A DNA stretch of 64,000 nt from Leucobacter aridicollis. Its GTDB lineage: Bacteria; Actinomycetota; Actinomycetes; Actinomycetales; Microbacteriaceae. Both the position numbers and the translations under genes were made by a program. How positions within the stretch are numbered: position 1 is the stretch's first letter; every line of letters starts with the position of its first letter. Where the stretch lies: positions 558,001 through 622,000 of the forward strand of contig NZ_CP075339.1 in the NCBI RefSeq assembly GCF_024399335.1, written 5' to 3'. This document shows, piece by piece, positions 42,315 through 52,200 of the stretch. Below the pieces are notes generated by a model. It saw only the letters and a list, made by a program, of their open reading frames with translations, was not told the DNA's origin and did not search any database.

Positions 42315-43184
42315 ATGACGCTCAGATTGATCGCCGTACACGCGCATCCCGACGACGAATCGAGCAAGGGAGCAGGCACCTACGCCCACTACCTTGACCG
42401 GGGCGTCGAGGTGCTGATCGTGAGCTGCACGGGTGGAGAGCGCGGCGACGTGCTCAACGAGCTAGCGGCCCGCGACCCGCGGAGCCGCCGCGATCTCGCC
42501 GGCCTGCGACGCAGCGAGATGGCCCGCGCACAGGAAATCATCGGCTTCGAGCACACGTGGCTCGGCTACGAGGATTCGGGGCTTCCAGGCGAGGGGGAGG
42601 ATATCCCCTCAGGATCGTTCGCCGACGTGCCGAAGGAAGTGTCGGCCGAGGCACTCGTGCGCGTGGTTCGCGCGTTCAAGCCGCACGTGATGATCACCTA
42701 CAACGAACAGGGCGGATACCCGCACCCAGACCACATCCGCACCCACGAGATCAGCATGATTGCGTGGGAGCGTTCGGGAGACGCGAGCGCGTACCCGGAT
42801 GCCGGCGAGCCGTGGGAGATCGGAAAGATGTACTACGAAGACATCTTCAACTCTGAGCGGGTGAAAGCGATCCGTGCGTGGCTCGTGGAGAACGACCCGG
42901 AATCCCCGGTACTGACGCGCATCGATGAGATGAGCGAATGGCTGCTGCGGCGTGGCTACACCGGAACCGCTCGCGTGAATGTTGGCCCGTTCCTCGACAA
43001 GCGCGACGACGCGCTCCGAGCGCACGCGAGCCAGGTGTCGCCCGACAGCTCGTTCTTCTTCTGGCCGAACGAGGTTCAGCTGCAGGCGTGGCCGTTTGAG
43101 GATTACAGGCTGGCGGGCTCCAGAGTCGAGACCAGCGAGTTTGAAGCAGATCTGTTTGAAGGAATTGAGGAGAACGCACGATGA
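42315..43184 (+). CDS. mca: Mycothiol S-conjugate amidase
   Basis: Zinc hydrolase of the LmbE/PIG-L family that cleaves mycothiol conjugates in detoxification. The metal motif is AVHAHPDDESSKGAG, with YNEQGGYPHPDHIRTHEIS later giving the third ligand. The substrate-linked C-terminal block FFFWPNEVQLQAWPFEDYRL is typical of Mca rather than MshB. ATG 42315 has AAAGGA upstream and yields 289 residues. The -10 box would also allow a leaderless start at GTG 42267 in the same frame, adding 16 residues. Confidence 0.93.
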   Translation: MTLRLIAVHAHPDDESSKGAGTYAHYLDRGVEVLIVSCTGGERGDVLNELAARDPRSRRDLAGLRRSEMARAQEIIGFEHTWLGYEDSGLPGEGEDIPSGSFADVPKEVSAEALVRVVRAFKPHVMITYNEQGGYPHPDHIRTHEISMIAWERSGDASAYPDAGEPWEIGKMYYEDIFNSERVKAIRAWLVENDPESPVLTRIDEMSEWLLRRGYTGTARVNVGPFLDKRDDALRAHASQVSPDSSFFFWPNEVQLQAWPFEDYRLAGSRVETSEFEADLFEGIEENAR

Positions 43185-43507
43185 GTGTTGTTTCGAGCGT
43201 GGCGCTTGCCGCTCAGTCATTTGTTGCCGAGGCTGTCATCGCGATCGCCGCGAAAGACGGCGAGACGTTTGACCCAGACAAGGTCACGCCTGGCCCCGAG
43301 GGGTTCATTGCGACCGCAGTATTCGCGGCCGCCGTTATCGCGCTCGGGTTTCTGCTCGTGAAGCGCCTGCGCCGTAACACCTACCGCCACGAGATCCGCG
43401 AGGACATCGCGGCGGAGCTCGCCGAGAGTGGGAACGCTGATGGTGCGGGGTCCGAGAACAACGCACGCGGTGATGGGAACGACGGATCCCGCAGCACTGG
43501 AGCCTAG
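43181..43507 (+). CDS. Small membrane protein downstream of mca
   Basis: A 108-residue protein with one strong membrane segment ([19 protein letters not shown]) after a short external part, and a basic then acidic cytoplasmic tail. The ATG overlaps the mca stop by 4 bp. A small membrane protein in this position also follows mca in mycobacteria (Rv1083), so a functional link to mycothiol metabolism is possible. Confidence 0.78.
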   Translation: MSVVSSVALAAQSFVAEAVIAIAAKDGETFDPDKVTPGPEGFIATAVFAAAVIALGFLLVKRLRRNTYRHEIREDIAAELAESGNADGAGSENNARGDGNDGSRSTGA

Positions 43508-43511
43508 CTGC

Positions 43512-45347
43512 ATGACGGGCGTTGTGCGCGACCCCCAGGAGATCCTTTCGGGGGTCTTTGGGTACAGCGAGTTCCGCGGCGAGCAGGAGGCGATCATTCG
43601 CCACGTTGTTGCTGGCGGGGACGCGGTCGTGCTCATGCCAACTGGCGGCGGCAAGTCGCTGTGCTACCAGATCCCGGCGATCGCCCGCGCGGGCACCGGC
43701 ATTGTGCTGTCGCCGCTCGTGGCCCTTATGCACGATCAGGTGATGGCGCTGCAGCTCGCTGGGGTGCGCGCCGCGGCGCTGAACTCGTCGCTCGCGCAGG
43801 AGGAGCGGCGGGCCGTCGAAGCCGCCTACCTCAACGGCGAGCTCGACGTGCTCTATCTCGCGCCAGAGCAGCTTGCGGTGCCAGGCACCGTCGATTTTCT
43901 GAAGCGGGGAACTGTCGCCCTGTTCGCGATCGACGAGGCACACTGCGTATCGCAGTGGGGCCACGACTTTCGGCCCGACTACCTGCGGCTCGGCGCCCTC
44001 GCAACTGAATGGCCAGACGTGCCGCGGATCGCGCTCACGGCGACCGCGACGCCCGAGACTCACCGGGAGATCACTGAGCGGTTGTTCCTCGCGGACGCCC
44101 GCCACTTCGTGTCGAGCTTTGACCGCGCGAACATCCGCTACCAGATCGTGCCGAAGCAAAATGTGCGCTCGCAGCTGCTCGCGTTTATTCGAGCGGAGCA
44201 CCAGGGTGAAGCCGGAATCGTGTACGCGCTGAGTCGCAAACGGGTCGAGCAGACGGCGGCCGCATTGCGGGATGCCGGAATCGACGCCGTTGCGTATCAC
44301 GCTGGTTTGCCCGCAGACGTGCGACTCGATGCTCAGACCCGGTTCCTTCGCGAGGACGGCGTGGTTGTAGTCGCGACGATCGCATTTGGGATGGGCATCG
44401 ACAAGCCCGATGTTCGGTTTGTCGCACACATCGATCTACCGAAGTCCGTCGAAGGCTATTACCAGGAGACTGGCCGAGCCGGGCGTGACGGAGCGCCCTC
44501 TGAGGCCTGGCTCGCGTACGGCCTCGCCGACGTCGTGCAACAGCGCCAGTTCATTGATTCGGGTGACGGAGACCAGGCGACCCGGGCCAATCAGACCCGC
44601 CATCTCGATCACATGCTCGCGCTGTGCGAGAGCGTCACCTGCAGGCGCAGGTACCTGCTCGGCTACTTCGGCGAGCTCGACGCCCCCGAAAGCTGCGGCA
44701 ACTGTGACGTCTGCCTGGACCCGCCGAAGCTCTGGGACGCGACGGTTCCCTCGCAGATGCTGCTGTCGACGATCATCCGTACGCAGAACGAGCGCGGGCG
44801 CACATACGCTGCCGGTCAGCACATCGACGTCCTTCGCGGAGTGGGGTCCGAGCGCGTCAGCCAGATGCGGCTTGACGAGCTCTCAACCTGGGGCATTGGA
44901 ACCGAGTGGACAGTCGCGCAGTGGCGCGGCGTCGTGCGTCACCTTGTCGCAATTGGGCTGCTCGAAGCTCGGGGCGAATGGGGAGTGCTCTGGCCGAGCG
45001 AGGCAGCGAAGCCGGTGCTCCGCGGGGAAGAAAAGGTGCTGATGCGCGAGGAAGTCATCGCGCGAGCGACATCGACGCGGCCGAGCAGCGGGGCGAAGCG
45101 TTCTGCAGCCGCAGCGGATCTCACGGCCGAGCAGGCCGAGGTGTTCGAGCGGCTACGGGCGTGGCGTGCCGCCGAGGCGAAGGAGCAGGGCGTGCCTGGG
45201 TATGTCGTGTTTGGGGATGTGACGCTCGCGGCGCTCGCCACCCATCAGCCAACAACTGACGATGGGTTGCTCGCAATCTCAGGCATCGGGCAGGTCAAGC
45301 TTGAACGCTATGGAGATGCGGTGCTCAGGGTGCTCGCCGGCGAGTAG
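43512..45347 (+). CDS. recQ: ATP-dependent DNA helicase RecQ
   Basis: 3'-5' helicase for recombination and fork repair. Helicase lobe motifs: [13 protein letters not shown] (0), [16 protein letters not shown] (Walker A), [19 protein letters not shown] (DEAH) and [19 protein letters not shown] (VI). The RecQ zinc site is in [11 protein letters not shown] and CGNCDVC; a winged helix and a C-terminal HRDC domain follow ([19 protein letters not shown]). ATG 43512 gives 611 residues and avoids overlap; ATG 43473 is also possible. Confidence 0.95.
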   Translation: MTGVVRDPQEILSGVFGYSEFRGEQEAIIRHVVAGGDAVVLMPTGGGKSLCYQIPAIARAGTGIVLSPLVALMHDQVMALQLAGVRAAALNSSLAQEERRAVEAAYLNGELDVLYLAPEQLAVPGTVDFLKRGTVALFAIDEAHCVSQWGHDFRPDYLRLGALATEWPDVPRIALTATATPETHREITERLFLADARHFVSSFDRANIRYQIVPKQNVRSQLLAFIRAEHQGEAGIVYALSRKRVEQTAAALRDAGIDAVAYHAGLPADVRLDAQTRFLREDGVVVVATIAFGMGIDKPDVRFVAHIDLPKSVEGYYQETGRAGRDGAPSEAWLAYGLADVVQQRQFIDSGDGDQATRANQTRHLDHMLALCESVTCRRRYLLGYFGELDAPESCGNCDVCLDPPKLWDATVPSQMLLSTIIRTQNERGRTYAAGQHIDVLRGVGSERVSQMRLDELSTWGIGTEWTVAQWRGVVRHLVAIGLLEARGEWGVLWPSEAAKPVLRGEEKVLMREEVIARATSTRPSSGAKRSAAAADLTAEQAEVFERLRAWRAAEAKEQGVPGYVVFGDVTLAALATHQPTTDDGLLAISGIGQVKLERYGDAVLRVLAGE

Positions 45348-45367
45348 CCGTCGGCTGCGCCCGCGCG

Positions 45368-46186
45368 CTACTGCAGATAGATGGGGTCGAGCGCGAGCAG
45401 CAGTGCAGCTGTCCAGTGACACAGAAATGCGATCACCGTGAGCGAGTGGAAGATCTCGTGGAACCCGAACACCCCAGGCACCGGGTTGGGCTTCTTGAAT
45501 CCGTAGACGACTGAGCCCGCTGTGTAGAGCAGGCCGCCCACGATCACGAGTACCATCGCGGCGAGGTTCGCGTGCGCGATGTCGACGATGTACATCATTG
45601 CCGCCCAGCCGAGCAGCAGGTAGAGCGGAACGTACATCCAGCGCGGCGCGCCGATCCAGAACACCCTGAAGCCGATTCCGAGGAGCGCTCCCGCCCATAC
45701 GAGCACGAGCAGCAGGATCCCCTTCTCAGGGGGAAGCGCGAGCAGCGCGATCGGGGTGTACGTGCCAGCGATGAGCATGAAGATGTTCGCGTGGTCGAGC
45801 CTACGGAACAGCTGCTTCGTCGTGGGCTTCCAGTTGATGCGGTGGTAGAGCGCAGAGACGCCGAAGAGCAGCATGCTTGTGAGCATGAAGACAGCCGATG
45901 CCCACTTCGCGAGTGCGCCGTGCGCGAGCGAGATGAGCACGATGCCTCCCGCGACGGCGATGGGAAACGTGCCAGCGTGGATCCAGCCGCGCCAGCGTGG
46001 CTTTACCTCGTCGGTAGACGCCTCGTCGTCGCCGCCGTGCTCGGCTTCGTGTTCGAGTGCGTCGTCGAGGAGCGGCAGGGCGAACCTGTCGGTGCCCTGG
46101 TCAGCCTCACTCTCGGGCACAGGTGAGGCGGTGTCTCGGGGATCTAGCGGCGCGCCCACCGCATCCTCTGCATCGGAAACGGTCAT
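45368..46186 (-). CDS. trhA: Hemolysin III / TrhA family membrane protein
   Basis: PAQR-like seven-helix membrane protein of 272 residues. The acidic N-terminal 90 residues are followed by the family motifs SALYHRINW, RRLDHANIFMLIAGTYTPI and FGFHEIFHSLTVIAFLCHW, holding the Ser, Asp and three His that form a zinc-type site. Bacterial members affect membrane lipid homeostasis. ATG 46186 is set by the TACACT box 6 nt upstream. It converges on recQ with only 20 bp between stops. Confidence 0.92.
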   Translation of the reverse strand: MTVSDAEDAVGAPLDPRDTASPVPESEADQGTDRFALPLLDDALEHEAEHGGDDEASTDEVKPRWRGWIHAGTFPIAVAGGIVLISLAHGALAKWASAVFMLTSMLLFGVSALYHRINWKPTTKQLFRRLDHANIFMLIAGTYTPIALLALPPEKGILLLVLVWAGALLGIGFRVFWIGAPRWMYVPLYLLLGWAAMMYIVDIAHANLAAMVLVIVGGLLYTAGSVVYGFKKPNPVPGVFGFHEIFHSLTVIAFLCHWTAALLLALDPIYLQ

Positions 46187-46192
46187 GCCCTG

Positions 46193-46198
46193 AGTGTA
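46193..46198 (-). promoter_or_regulatory. -10 box for leaderless trhA
   Basis: TACACT on the minus strand, 6 nt before ATG 46186. Confidence 0.6.
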
Positions 46199-46296
46199 TG
46201 GTCCCAACAGATCTCGCGGGGTATATATGTAGGCTACCCCCACTTGTCGCGCGGCTGGGCTGATGAAACACCCGGGCCCAGGCGGCGGCACATCGC

Positions 46297-46302
46297 TAGA
46301 CT
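46297..46302 (+). promoter_or_regulatory. -10 box for leaderless uppS
   Basis: TAGACT, 6 nt before GTG 46309. Confidence 0.6.
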
Positions 46303-46308
46303 ACCCAG

Positions 46309-47094
46309 GTGACCCCCCAGCCCAAACCGCCGCGCACCGGCCTGCTGTACCGCCTGTACCAGCAGCGTCTGCGGCGTGAGATCGTCGACGCGCGCGTGCC
46401 GCACCACGTTGCTGTCATCGTCGACGGGAATCGGCGCTGGGCGAAGCAGCGGCTGCAAGAGCGTGCGGCGTTTGGGCATCGAGCTGGCGCCCGCAAGGTT
46501 CCCGAGTTTCTCGGCTGGTGCGAGAACGCGGGCGTGAAGGTCGTGACGCTCTACCTGCTCTCAGCCGACAACCTGAACGCCAGGGGCAGCGACGAGCTCG
46601 AGGATCTCTTTGGGATCATTGCCGAACTTGCCACCGAGCTCGCCCGCAACCCTGCCTGGCGGGTGCAGCATGTCGGCTCGTGTGATGGGCTCGCCCCGGA
46701 GCTCGCGACGGCTCTAGCGGCGGCGGAGGAACGCACGCGGGGAAACACTGGCCTGCACGTCAACCTCGCAGTTGGGTACGGTGGCCGCAGTGAGATCGCG
46801 GCGGCGGTGCGCAGCGTCATTGAGGCGCATCAGGAGGATGGCGGTACCCTCGAGAACCTTGCCGAGACCCTGACCCCCGACAAGATCGGTGAGCACCTGT
46901 GGACGCGGGGACAGGCCGATCCGGATCTTGTCATTCGCACGTCGGGTGAGCAGCGCATCTCGGATTTCATGATTTGGCAGTCGGCGCACTCGGAGTTCTA
47001 CTTCGTCGAGGCACTGTATCCCGACCTGCGCGAGGTCGACTTCCTCCGCGCGTTGCGCGACTACTCTGCTCGCCAGCGCAGGCTCGGCGGCTAG
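46309..47094 (+). CDS. uppS: Isoprenyl transferase (cis-prenyltransferase, UPP synthase)
   Basis: Elongates farnesyl diphosphate to the long cis-polyprenyl carrier for cell wall synthesis. Catalytic Asp in VAVIVDGNRRWAKQR, then FGHRAGARKVPEFLGWCENA, LYLLSADNLNARGSDEL and the C-terminal LVIRTSGEQRISDFMIWQSA with SEFYFVEALYPDLREVDF. Length 261 residues. It uses the product lines of ispD/ispF. Single-gene unit with leaderless promoter. Confidence 0.95.
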   Translation: MTPQPKPPRTGLLYRLYQQRLRREIVDARVPHHVAVIVDGNRRWAKQRLQERAAFGHRAGARKVPEFLGWCENAGVKVVTLYLLSADNLNARGSDELEDLFGIIAELATELARNPAWRVQHVGSCDGLAPELATALAAAEERTRGNTGLHVNLAVGYGGRSEIAAAVRSVIEAHQEDGGTLENLAETLTPDKIGEHLWTRGQADPDLVIRTSGEQRISDFMIWQSAHSEFYFVEALYPDLREVDFLRALRDYSARQRRLGG

Positions 47095-47122
47095 CCCACT
47101 GCCACAGACCTGCCGCGCCCGG

Positions 47123-47128
47123 TAGCCT
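47123..47128 (+). promoter_or_regulatory. -10 box for leaderless amidohydrolase gene
   Basis: TAGCCT, 6 nt before ATG 47135. Confidence 0.6.
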
Positions 47129-47134
47129 TGGCGC

Positions 47135-48436
47135 ATGACGACTGAGACAGTGCTTCGCGCCGACTCCATGCTCACGCCGGCCGGGACGGTGGCCCCCGCA
47201 GAGCTCGCCTTCGATGAGACGGGGCGCATCAGCTACGCCGGGCCGCCGCGCGCCGAAAGCGTTGTGACGCATGACCTCGCGGGCCATGCGCTCATGCCGG
47301 GGCTCACCAACGGTCATACCCACTCGGCCATGACCCTCCAGCGAGGCGTGTCAGACGACGAGAGTTTCATGCAGTGGCTCGCGACCGTGCAGGGCATCGA
47401 GCAGCGGCTCACCCACGACGATCTCGTCGCGGGGCTCGAGCTTGCGCTGCTCGAGATGATTGAGACAGGGACTGTCGCGTTCGCTGACATGTATTACTGG
47501 GATGAGGCGCTCATCGAGCGAGTTCGCGCTGCCGGCATGCGCGTGTTTGCGGCGCTAGCGTGCAGTGCGAGCGACCACGTTGCCTACCCAACTGTCTCTC
47601 CGATGACGGGGGCCGAGGTGCTCGACGAGGTCGAACGGCTCGCAGACCGCTACCGCGAGGACCCACTCGTGCGGGTAGGCTTCGGGCCCCACGCCCCCTA
47701 CACGTGCACACCCGAGTTTCTGCGCGAGGTGCGGGAGCGGGCGCTCGCCGGCAACATTCCGATCCACACTCACGTCTCGGAGTCGGCTGCCGAGGTCGCG
47801 CAGATTCGAGAGCAGTACGGGAAAACGCCTGGAGATCATCTCGCATCGCTCGACTTCTTCGACGCTGAGGTGCACGCCGCGCACTGTGTGCACCTCACCG
47901 AGGGCGAGATCTCGACGTTTGCCGAGACCGGCACTTCCATCAGCCACAACCCTGTCTCGAACCTCAAGCTTGGCAACGGTATCGCCCCGTTTCCCGAGAT
48001 GATCGGCGCTGGCCTCGCGCTCGCGATCGGCACTGACTCGGTCGCGAGTAACAACTCGCTTGACCTGTTCGAGGAGTTGAAGCACGCAACGATTCTGCAC
48101 CGGGGGGCTCGCCAGGACGCGGCGGCAGTGCTCGGTCCGCAGGTGCTCGACATTGCGACGAGGGGTGGCGCCGCTGCAATCGGGTTCGCTGATTCGGGGG
48201 TACTCGAAGCAGGCAAGTTCGCCGATGTCGTCGCGGTCGATCTTCGCGGCACAGCGGCTGCGCCACTCGCGCCAGAGTCCCTCGTGGCGCATCTCGTCTA
48301 TGGTGCGACCGGAAGGGACGTGCGGCATGTCTTCATCGGAGGCCGTCACGTCTATGCAGACGGGGAGCACCTCACGCTTGATGCCGAGGGTGTACGCGAG
48401 CGCGCGCGGGTCGCGCGAGCCCGGCTCGTGTCGTAG
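47135..48436 (+). CDS. Amidohydrolase, MTA/SAH deaminase (MtaD)-like
   Basis: Metal-dependent deaminase of the TIM-barrel amidohydrolase family, 433 residues. Metal ligands: MPGLTNGHTHSAMTL, PIHTHVSESAAEVAQI, VHAAHCVHLTEGEI and LAIGTDSVASNNSLDLFEEL. The block VGFGPHAPYTCTPEFL is typical of 5-methylthioadenosine/S-adenosylhomocysteine deaminases and related guanine/TRZ-type enzymes. If it deaminates SAH, it would compete with the nucleosidase-LuxS route downstream (inference). The substrate is otherwise not proven. Confidence 0.85.
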   Translation: MTTETVLRADSMLTPAGTVAPAELAFDETGRISYAGPPRAESVVTHDLAGHALMPGLTNGHTHSAMTLQRGVSDDESFMQWLATVQGIEQRLTHDDLVAGLELALLEMIETGTVAFADMYYWDEALIERVRAAGMRVFAALACSASDHVAYPTVSPMTGAEVLDEVERLADRYREDPLVRVGFGPHAPYTCTPEFLREVRERALAGNIPIHTHVSESAAEVAQIREQYGKTPGDHLASLDFFDAEVHAAHCVHLTEGEISTFAETGTSISHNPVSNLKLGNGIAPFPEMIGAGLALAIGTDSVASNNSLDLFEELKHATILHRGARQDAAAVLGPQVLDIATRGGAAAIGFADSGVLEAGKFADVVAVDLRGTAAAPLAPESLVAHLVYGATGRDVRHVFIGGRHVYADGEHLTLDAEGVRERARVARARLVS

Positions 48437-48461
48437 CTAGCGGTCGGCAGTTCGAATCGTA

Positions 48462-48493
48462 GAAAGCTCCCTCGCCAAGGCGGGGGAGCTTTC
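48462..48493 (+). terminator. Terminator after amidohydrolase gene
   Basis: GAAAGCTCCC (48462-48471) pairs with GGGAGCTTTC (48484-48493), with an inner CGCC/GGCG extension. Confidence 0.8.
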
Positions 48494-48573
48494 GCGTTAC
48501 TCACTCCAAGCGGCTGAGTAGCGACTGAGTATCAGGGGGTCACCGTGCGGTGATGAACGATTGATGATTTTTC

Positions 48574-48602
48574 TTCACGCCTGAGAATTTCGTGTATAGA
48601 AT
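48574..48602 (+). promoter_or_regulatory. Promoter of surface-protein operon
   Basis: TTCACG (48574-48579) and TAGAAT (48597-48602) with a 17-bp spacer in an AT-rich patch of about 100 bp that stands out from the GC-rich surroundings. The leader would be about 90 nt. Confidence 0.55.
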
Positions 48603-48701
48603 CCCAATTAACTTGCTGTTTGTTGCCTTGCTATTTCGCTTGCGGTCGCCGTGAGTGACTGCGGTTTCCGCGAATCTGCTGTGGCTACATGAGCAGATTG
48701 G

Positions 48702-49271
48702 ATGGGGGACATGACCGCAACGAAGCATCATAGCCACGGCGTTGCCGAAGCTGACGATTCACCGGGCGTCGTCGACGAGGCGCGTCCCGAGAGCATCGAC
48801 GCTGGCACGCAGTCTGACGACTCGACTGCGACCGGTACTCAGTGCCGCACCAGGCGAGCAGTCATAGCGGGCGCCCTCGGGATCGGGCTCGTCGCGGGCG
48901 GTGGGATCTGGCTCGCCCTCCCACACGGCACAACCGACCCCCGCCTGCCAGCTGGATTTCCGACAACACAAGAGGTGCCAATCGCCGCGGGCGAGGTGAC
49001 TACCTCGATACTCATCGGCTCGCAATGGCAGGTCGATTTGCATGTCGATGACTATGAGGCGCAGCTCGCCGCCATCGAAGACCTGCAAGGAGCCGGTTTT
49101 GCGCTCAAGGGCCAGCAGGGCTCTGGGCCAATCGGAACTGTGAGCGCGTTGAGTAGCGAAAGCCACTCAGCGCGCGTTGAGTTTGGACAAGACCACGACG
49201 GCAACTTCACAGTGAAGTACGTCGTCTCGGAGAGCCAGGGCGCTCCCCAGAACGAAGGGAACGCGAAGTGA
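48702..49271 (+). CDS. Membrane-anchored protein preceding the giant surface protein
   Basis: A 189-residue protein: acidic, Thr/Ser-rich cytoplasmic N-terminus (about 1-48), a Cys-Arg-Thr-Arg-Arg boundary, one membrane segment (AVIAGALGIGLVAGGGIWLA) and an external domain of about 115 residues without recognised family. The start may be ATG 48702 or ATG 48711. Its stop overlaps the giant gene start by 4 bp, so the two products are made together; a role in export or display of the surface protein is an inference. Confidence 0.8.
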   Translation: MGDMTATKHHSHGVAEADDSPGVVDEARPESIDAGTQSDDSTATGTQCRTRRAVIAGALGIGLVAGGGIWLALPHGTTDPRLPAGFPTTQEVPIAAGEVTTSILIGSQWQVDLHVDDYEAQLAAIEDLQGAGFALKGQQGSGPIGTVSALSSESHSARVEFGQDHDGNFTVKYVVSESQGAPQNEGNAK

Positions 49272-52200
49272 GGATCACACATTCGGCAGGCACCCAGAGC
49301 TCCGGGCACCCGCATCGACGCCGAGAACAGCGAGCGCGCACCAGGCGGCAGCGGTTGGCCGGGGTCATCGTCGCGGCGCTTCTCGGCACCTCCGCCGCGG
49401 CGTTCGGACCGCTCGCGGTAGCGAGCCCGGCGCTCGCCGCCGGTACGCCCCACGGTGAGGTCGTCGGCATCGTCGAGTGGCCCGCAGACGCTGACCTCCA
49501 CGCAGGTGGTGTGTGGGGCGGCGGCGACTTCAACCTGATCGTCGGAACGACAGGCACTCCGACCACGGCGATCAAGCGGTTCAACGTGAACGCCGCTGGA
49601 GGCCCGACAGGGACTCGCAACTCGTACAACCTTGGAGTCAGCGCGCACGCGGTGAACCCGGGCATCTATGCGACTGCGGGGTTGAACCTCGGCGGACGCT
49701 CAGCGGCATCGCCTGAGGCGCTCGCCCACTACGGCTTTGCGAACACGGTCTGGGTGGACTGGAGTCCGTCGACTGACAACGGCTCTGGCGAGAAGGGGAA
49801 GACATACTCGATCGAGATCCCGTCTCCCACGGTTGCCGAGGCCAACGCGGCCGGAAAACCGATTCACCGTGACTTCACCAACTCCTCGTGCGGTATGGAA
49901 GTGAACCCATACACGAGTGAGCTCGTCATTCTGAACAACTGTACGGCGAACGAAAACCGCGTGCAGTACCTCGTACTGAACCCAGGACCAGACGGCGATC
50001 CGTTGACGATGGAAGACAACAGCTTCGATTGGTTTGTCGCCAACCCCCTCACCGCCAACGGTGGCGCGGTCAGTGACATGACGATCGATGCGCTCGGCAA
50101 CGTTTACAACTTCCTCTCGCCCGCAGTCGGGAGCGGCAGCATTGTGCGAACCGACGCCCAGACGGGGGCGGTTGCCACAGTCGGAACGTGGAATCAAGGG
50201 CCGTCAGAGCCTACCGGCATATACGAGTGGGTCTCCCTCGCGTTCCTCGACGGGAAAATGGTCGTACCGACGGGAAATATCAACTCAGGCCAGAAGCTGT
50301 TTGCAGTCGACCCGCTCACGGGCAAGGCCGAGGCGATTCCTGGCTACACGCCCGGACTTCTCAACCGCAACTACGTGAACTATGACGGAGCTGGTGTCGA
50401 GGGGGCCGTCGGCCTGCAGGGCAAGGTCGTAGACGTGAACGGGACCGGGCTCGCGAACCAGACGGTGGCGATTTACCAAGACAACGGCGATGGAACCGCG
50501 ACGCTACAGGGCTCCCGGCCAACTGACGCGAACGGCGAGTATGCAGCGCTGCTGAACTGGTCAAACGGCGTTGGCTACGTGCGCGTCGTGCAGCCGCAGC
50601 TCACGACTGGCGCCGGCGCAACTGCTGAGGCCAAGAACGGTGAGGTCGTTGCCGCAGAGGTCGCAACCCTTGTGAACGACAACACGAACTCGATCGAAGT
50701 GTTGAACGAGGGCAACAACGGCGTGAACCCGCCGCTTGGAACCCCGCTCACCACAACGATCAGCGTTGCTGACACCGACGACCTCGTGAAGATCACGGGC
50801 AACAACGCGTCGGTGTTCTACACCGCAGACTTCACCGTCGCATTCGCTGGCTCGACCGCCGACCTCTCTCGGAACAGCCTGCTCAGCACAGACGCCACCG
50901 CGGGCAACGGGCCTCAGCACCTCAACGTTGCAGGGGATTCAAGCGGAGACCTGAGACTCGGCGCAACGAACGGCGAATATACTGTCGGCGCGACAGACAA
51001 CAGCCACGCGAGCGATGATGGTGTGTTCTTGAACCTCGCGGGCGACACTCCGCTCGCGAAAGACCAGCTGTTCGCCAGCGGCCAGACCTACCCGATGCGT
51101 GCGGTGAGCGAGGGCGCGCAGGCGGCGAACGCGAAGGTAGGGGCGTGGCTCTCAGCCGCGGGCGCCCAGAACGCGAACCCGCGAGGTGCGTTCGGCGACG
51201 GAGTGTTCGGGACAGGAGCGACAGTCGATTTTGACCTCGTCTTCCCGTCGACCGCGGGCTTCTCGACGCTGCGCGTCAACTCCTCGCTCGCAGACGTCAC
51301 GAAGCCAGACAACACGCTCGGCGAGTACGCGGCGACGGCCGCCACCTCAGGTACTAAGCCGTGGACGACGCCTGGCGAGGTCGAAGACTACGACGTCAAG
51401 ACGGTCTCCTCGGTCGTTCGTGTGTCAGCCGAGAGCAGCGTCACAGGGTCGTACGCCTACACGCTGACGGGCGTGTCTACGACTGCGCCCTCGACGACAA
51501 CTGCTGAGGTCGTTGTGAGTGACGCGGGTGAGACCACACCGTCGAGCACGGTGCACGAAGGCACTGTTGGCACCGACGTCGTTGTCAGCCCGACAGCGAC
51601 ACCGGCCGGAACTGTGCTCAAGTCGGCAAAGATCATCAATGCGCTCACGGGCGACGAGATCGGAGAGGCGACATTCACCTCGGCTGGTGTCGTGACGATT
51701 CCCGGAACTGCAGTCACGATGGGCTCCGACATCCGCGTGATCCTCACCTACAGCGAGGATCCATCCGCCGAGGACTCGACCCTTGAGCTCGCGCCCGCGA
51801 CCGCCGAGGCAAACGGCACGAGTTCGATCACCGCAACCGTGACAGTTGTTGGCGGTGTCTCTGGTGAGCCGCTCGCGGGCCAGGTCGTGAAGATCGTTGC
51901 GGATCCGGCAAACGCCGACGTGACAGTGTCGAACGTCACCGACAACGGGGACGGGACCTACACAGCGACGATTACAAGCTCGGTGCCAGGCACGTATCCG
52001 ATCGCCGCGACTGTTGAGATCGCCGGAAGCGACGAAGCGGTCTCGGGCTCGCCCGCAGACGCGGTCTTCACCGCCGGTGCACCGAGCGCAACCGAATCGG
52101 TATGGGAGATCGACAAGACGGGCCCCCTTCAGGCGGGGAGCGGCGCGGGCAGCACCTACACCGCAACCGCGACGGTGAAGGACGCAACCGGAAACGCTGT

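Noticed and set aside
45348..45385. AGTAGC/GCTACT inverted repeat between recQ and trhA
   Set aside because: Only 6 bp with a long loop and partly inside trhA; too weak to call a terminator.
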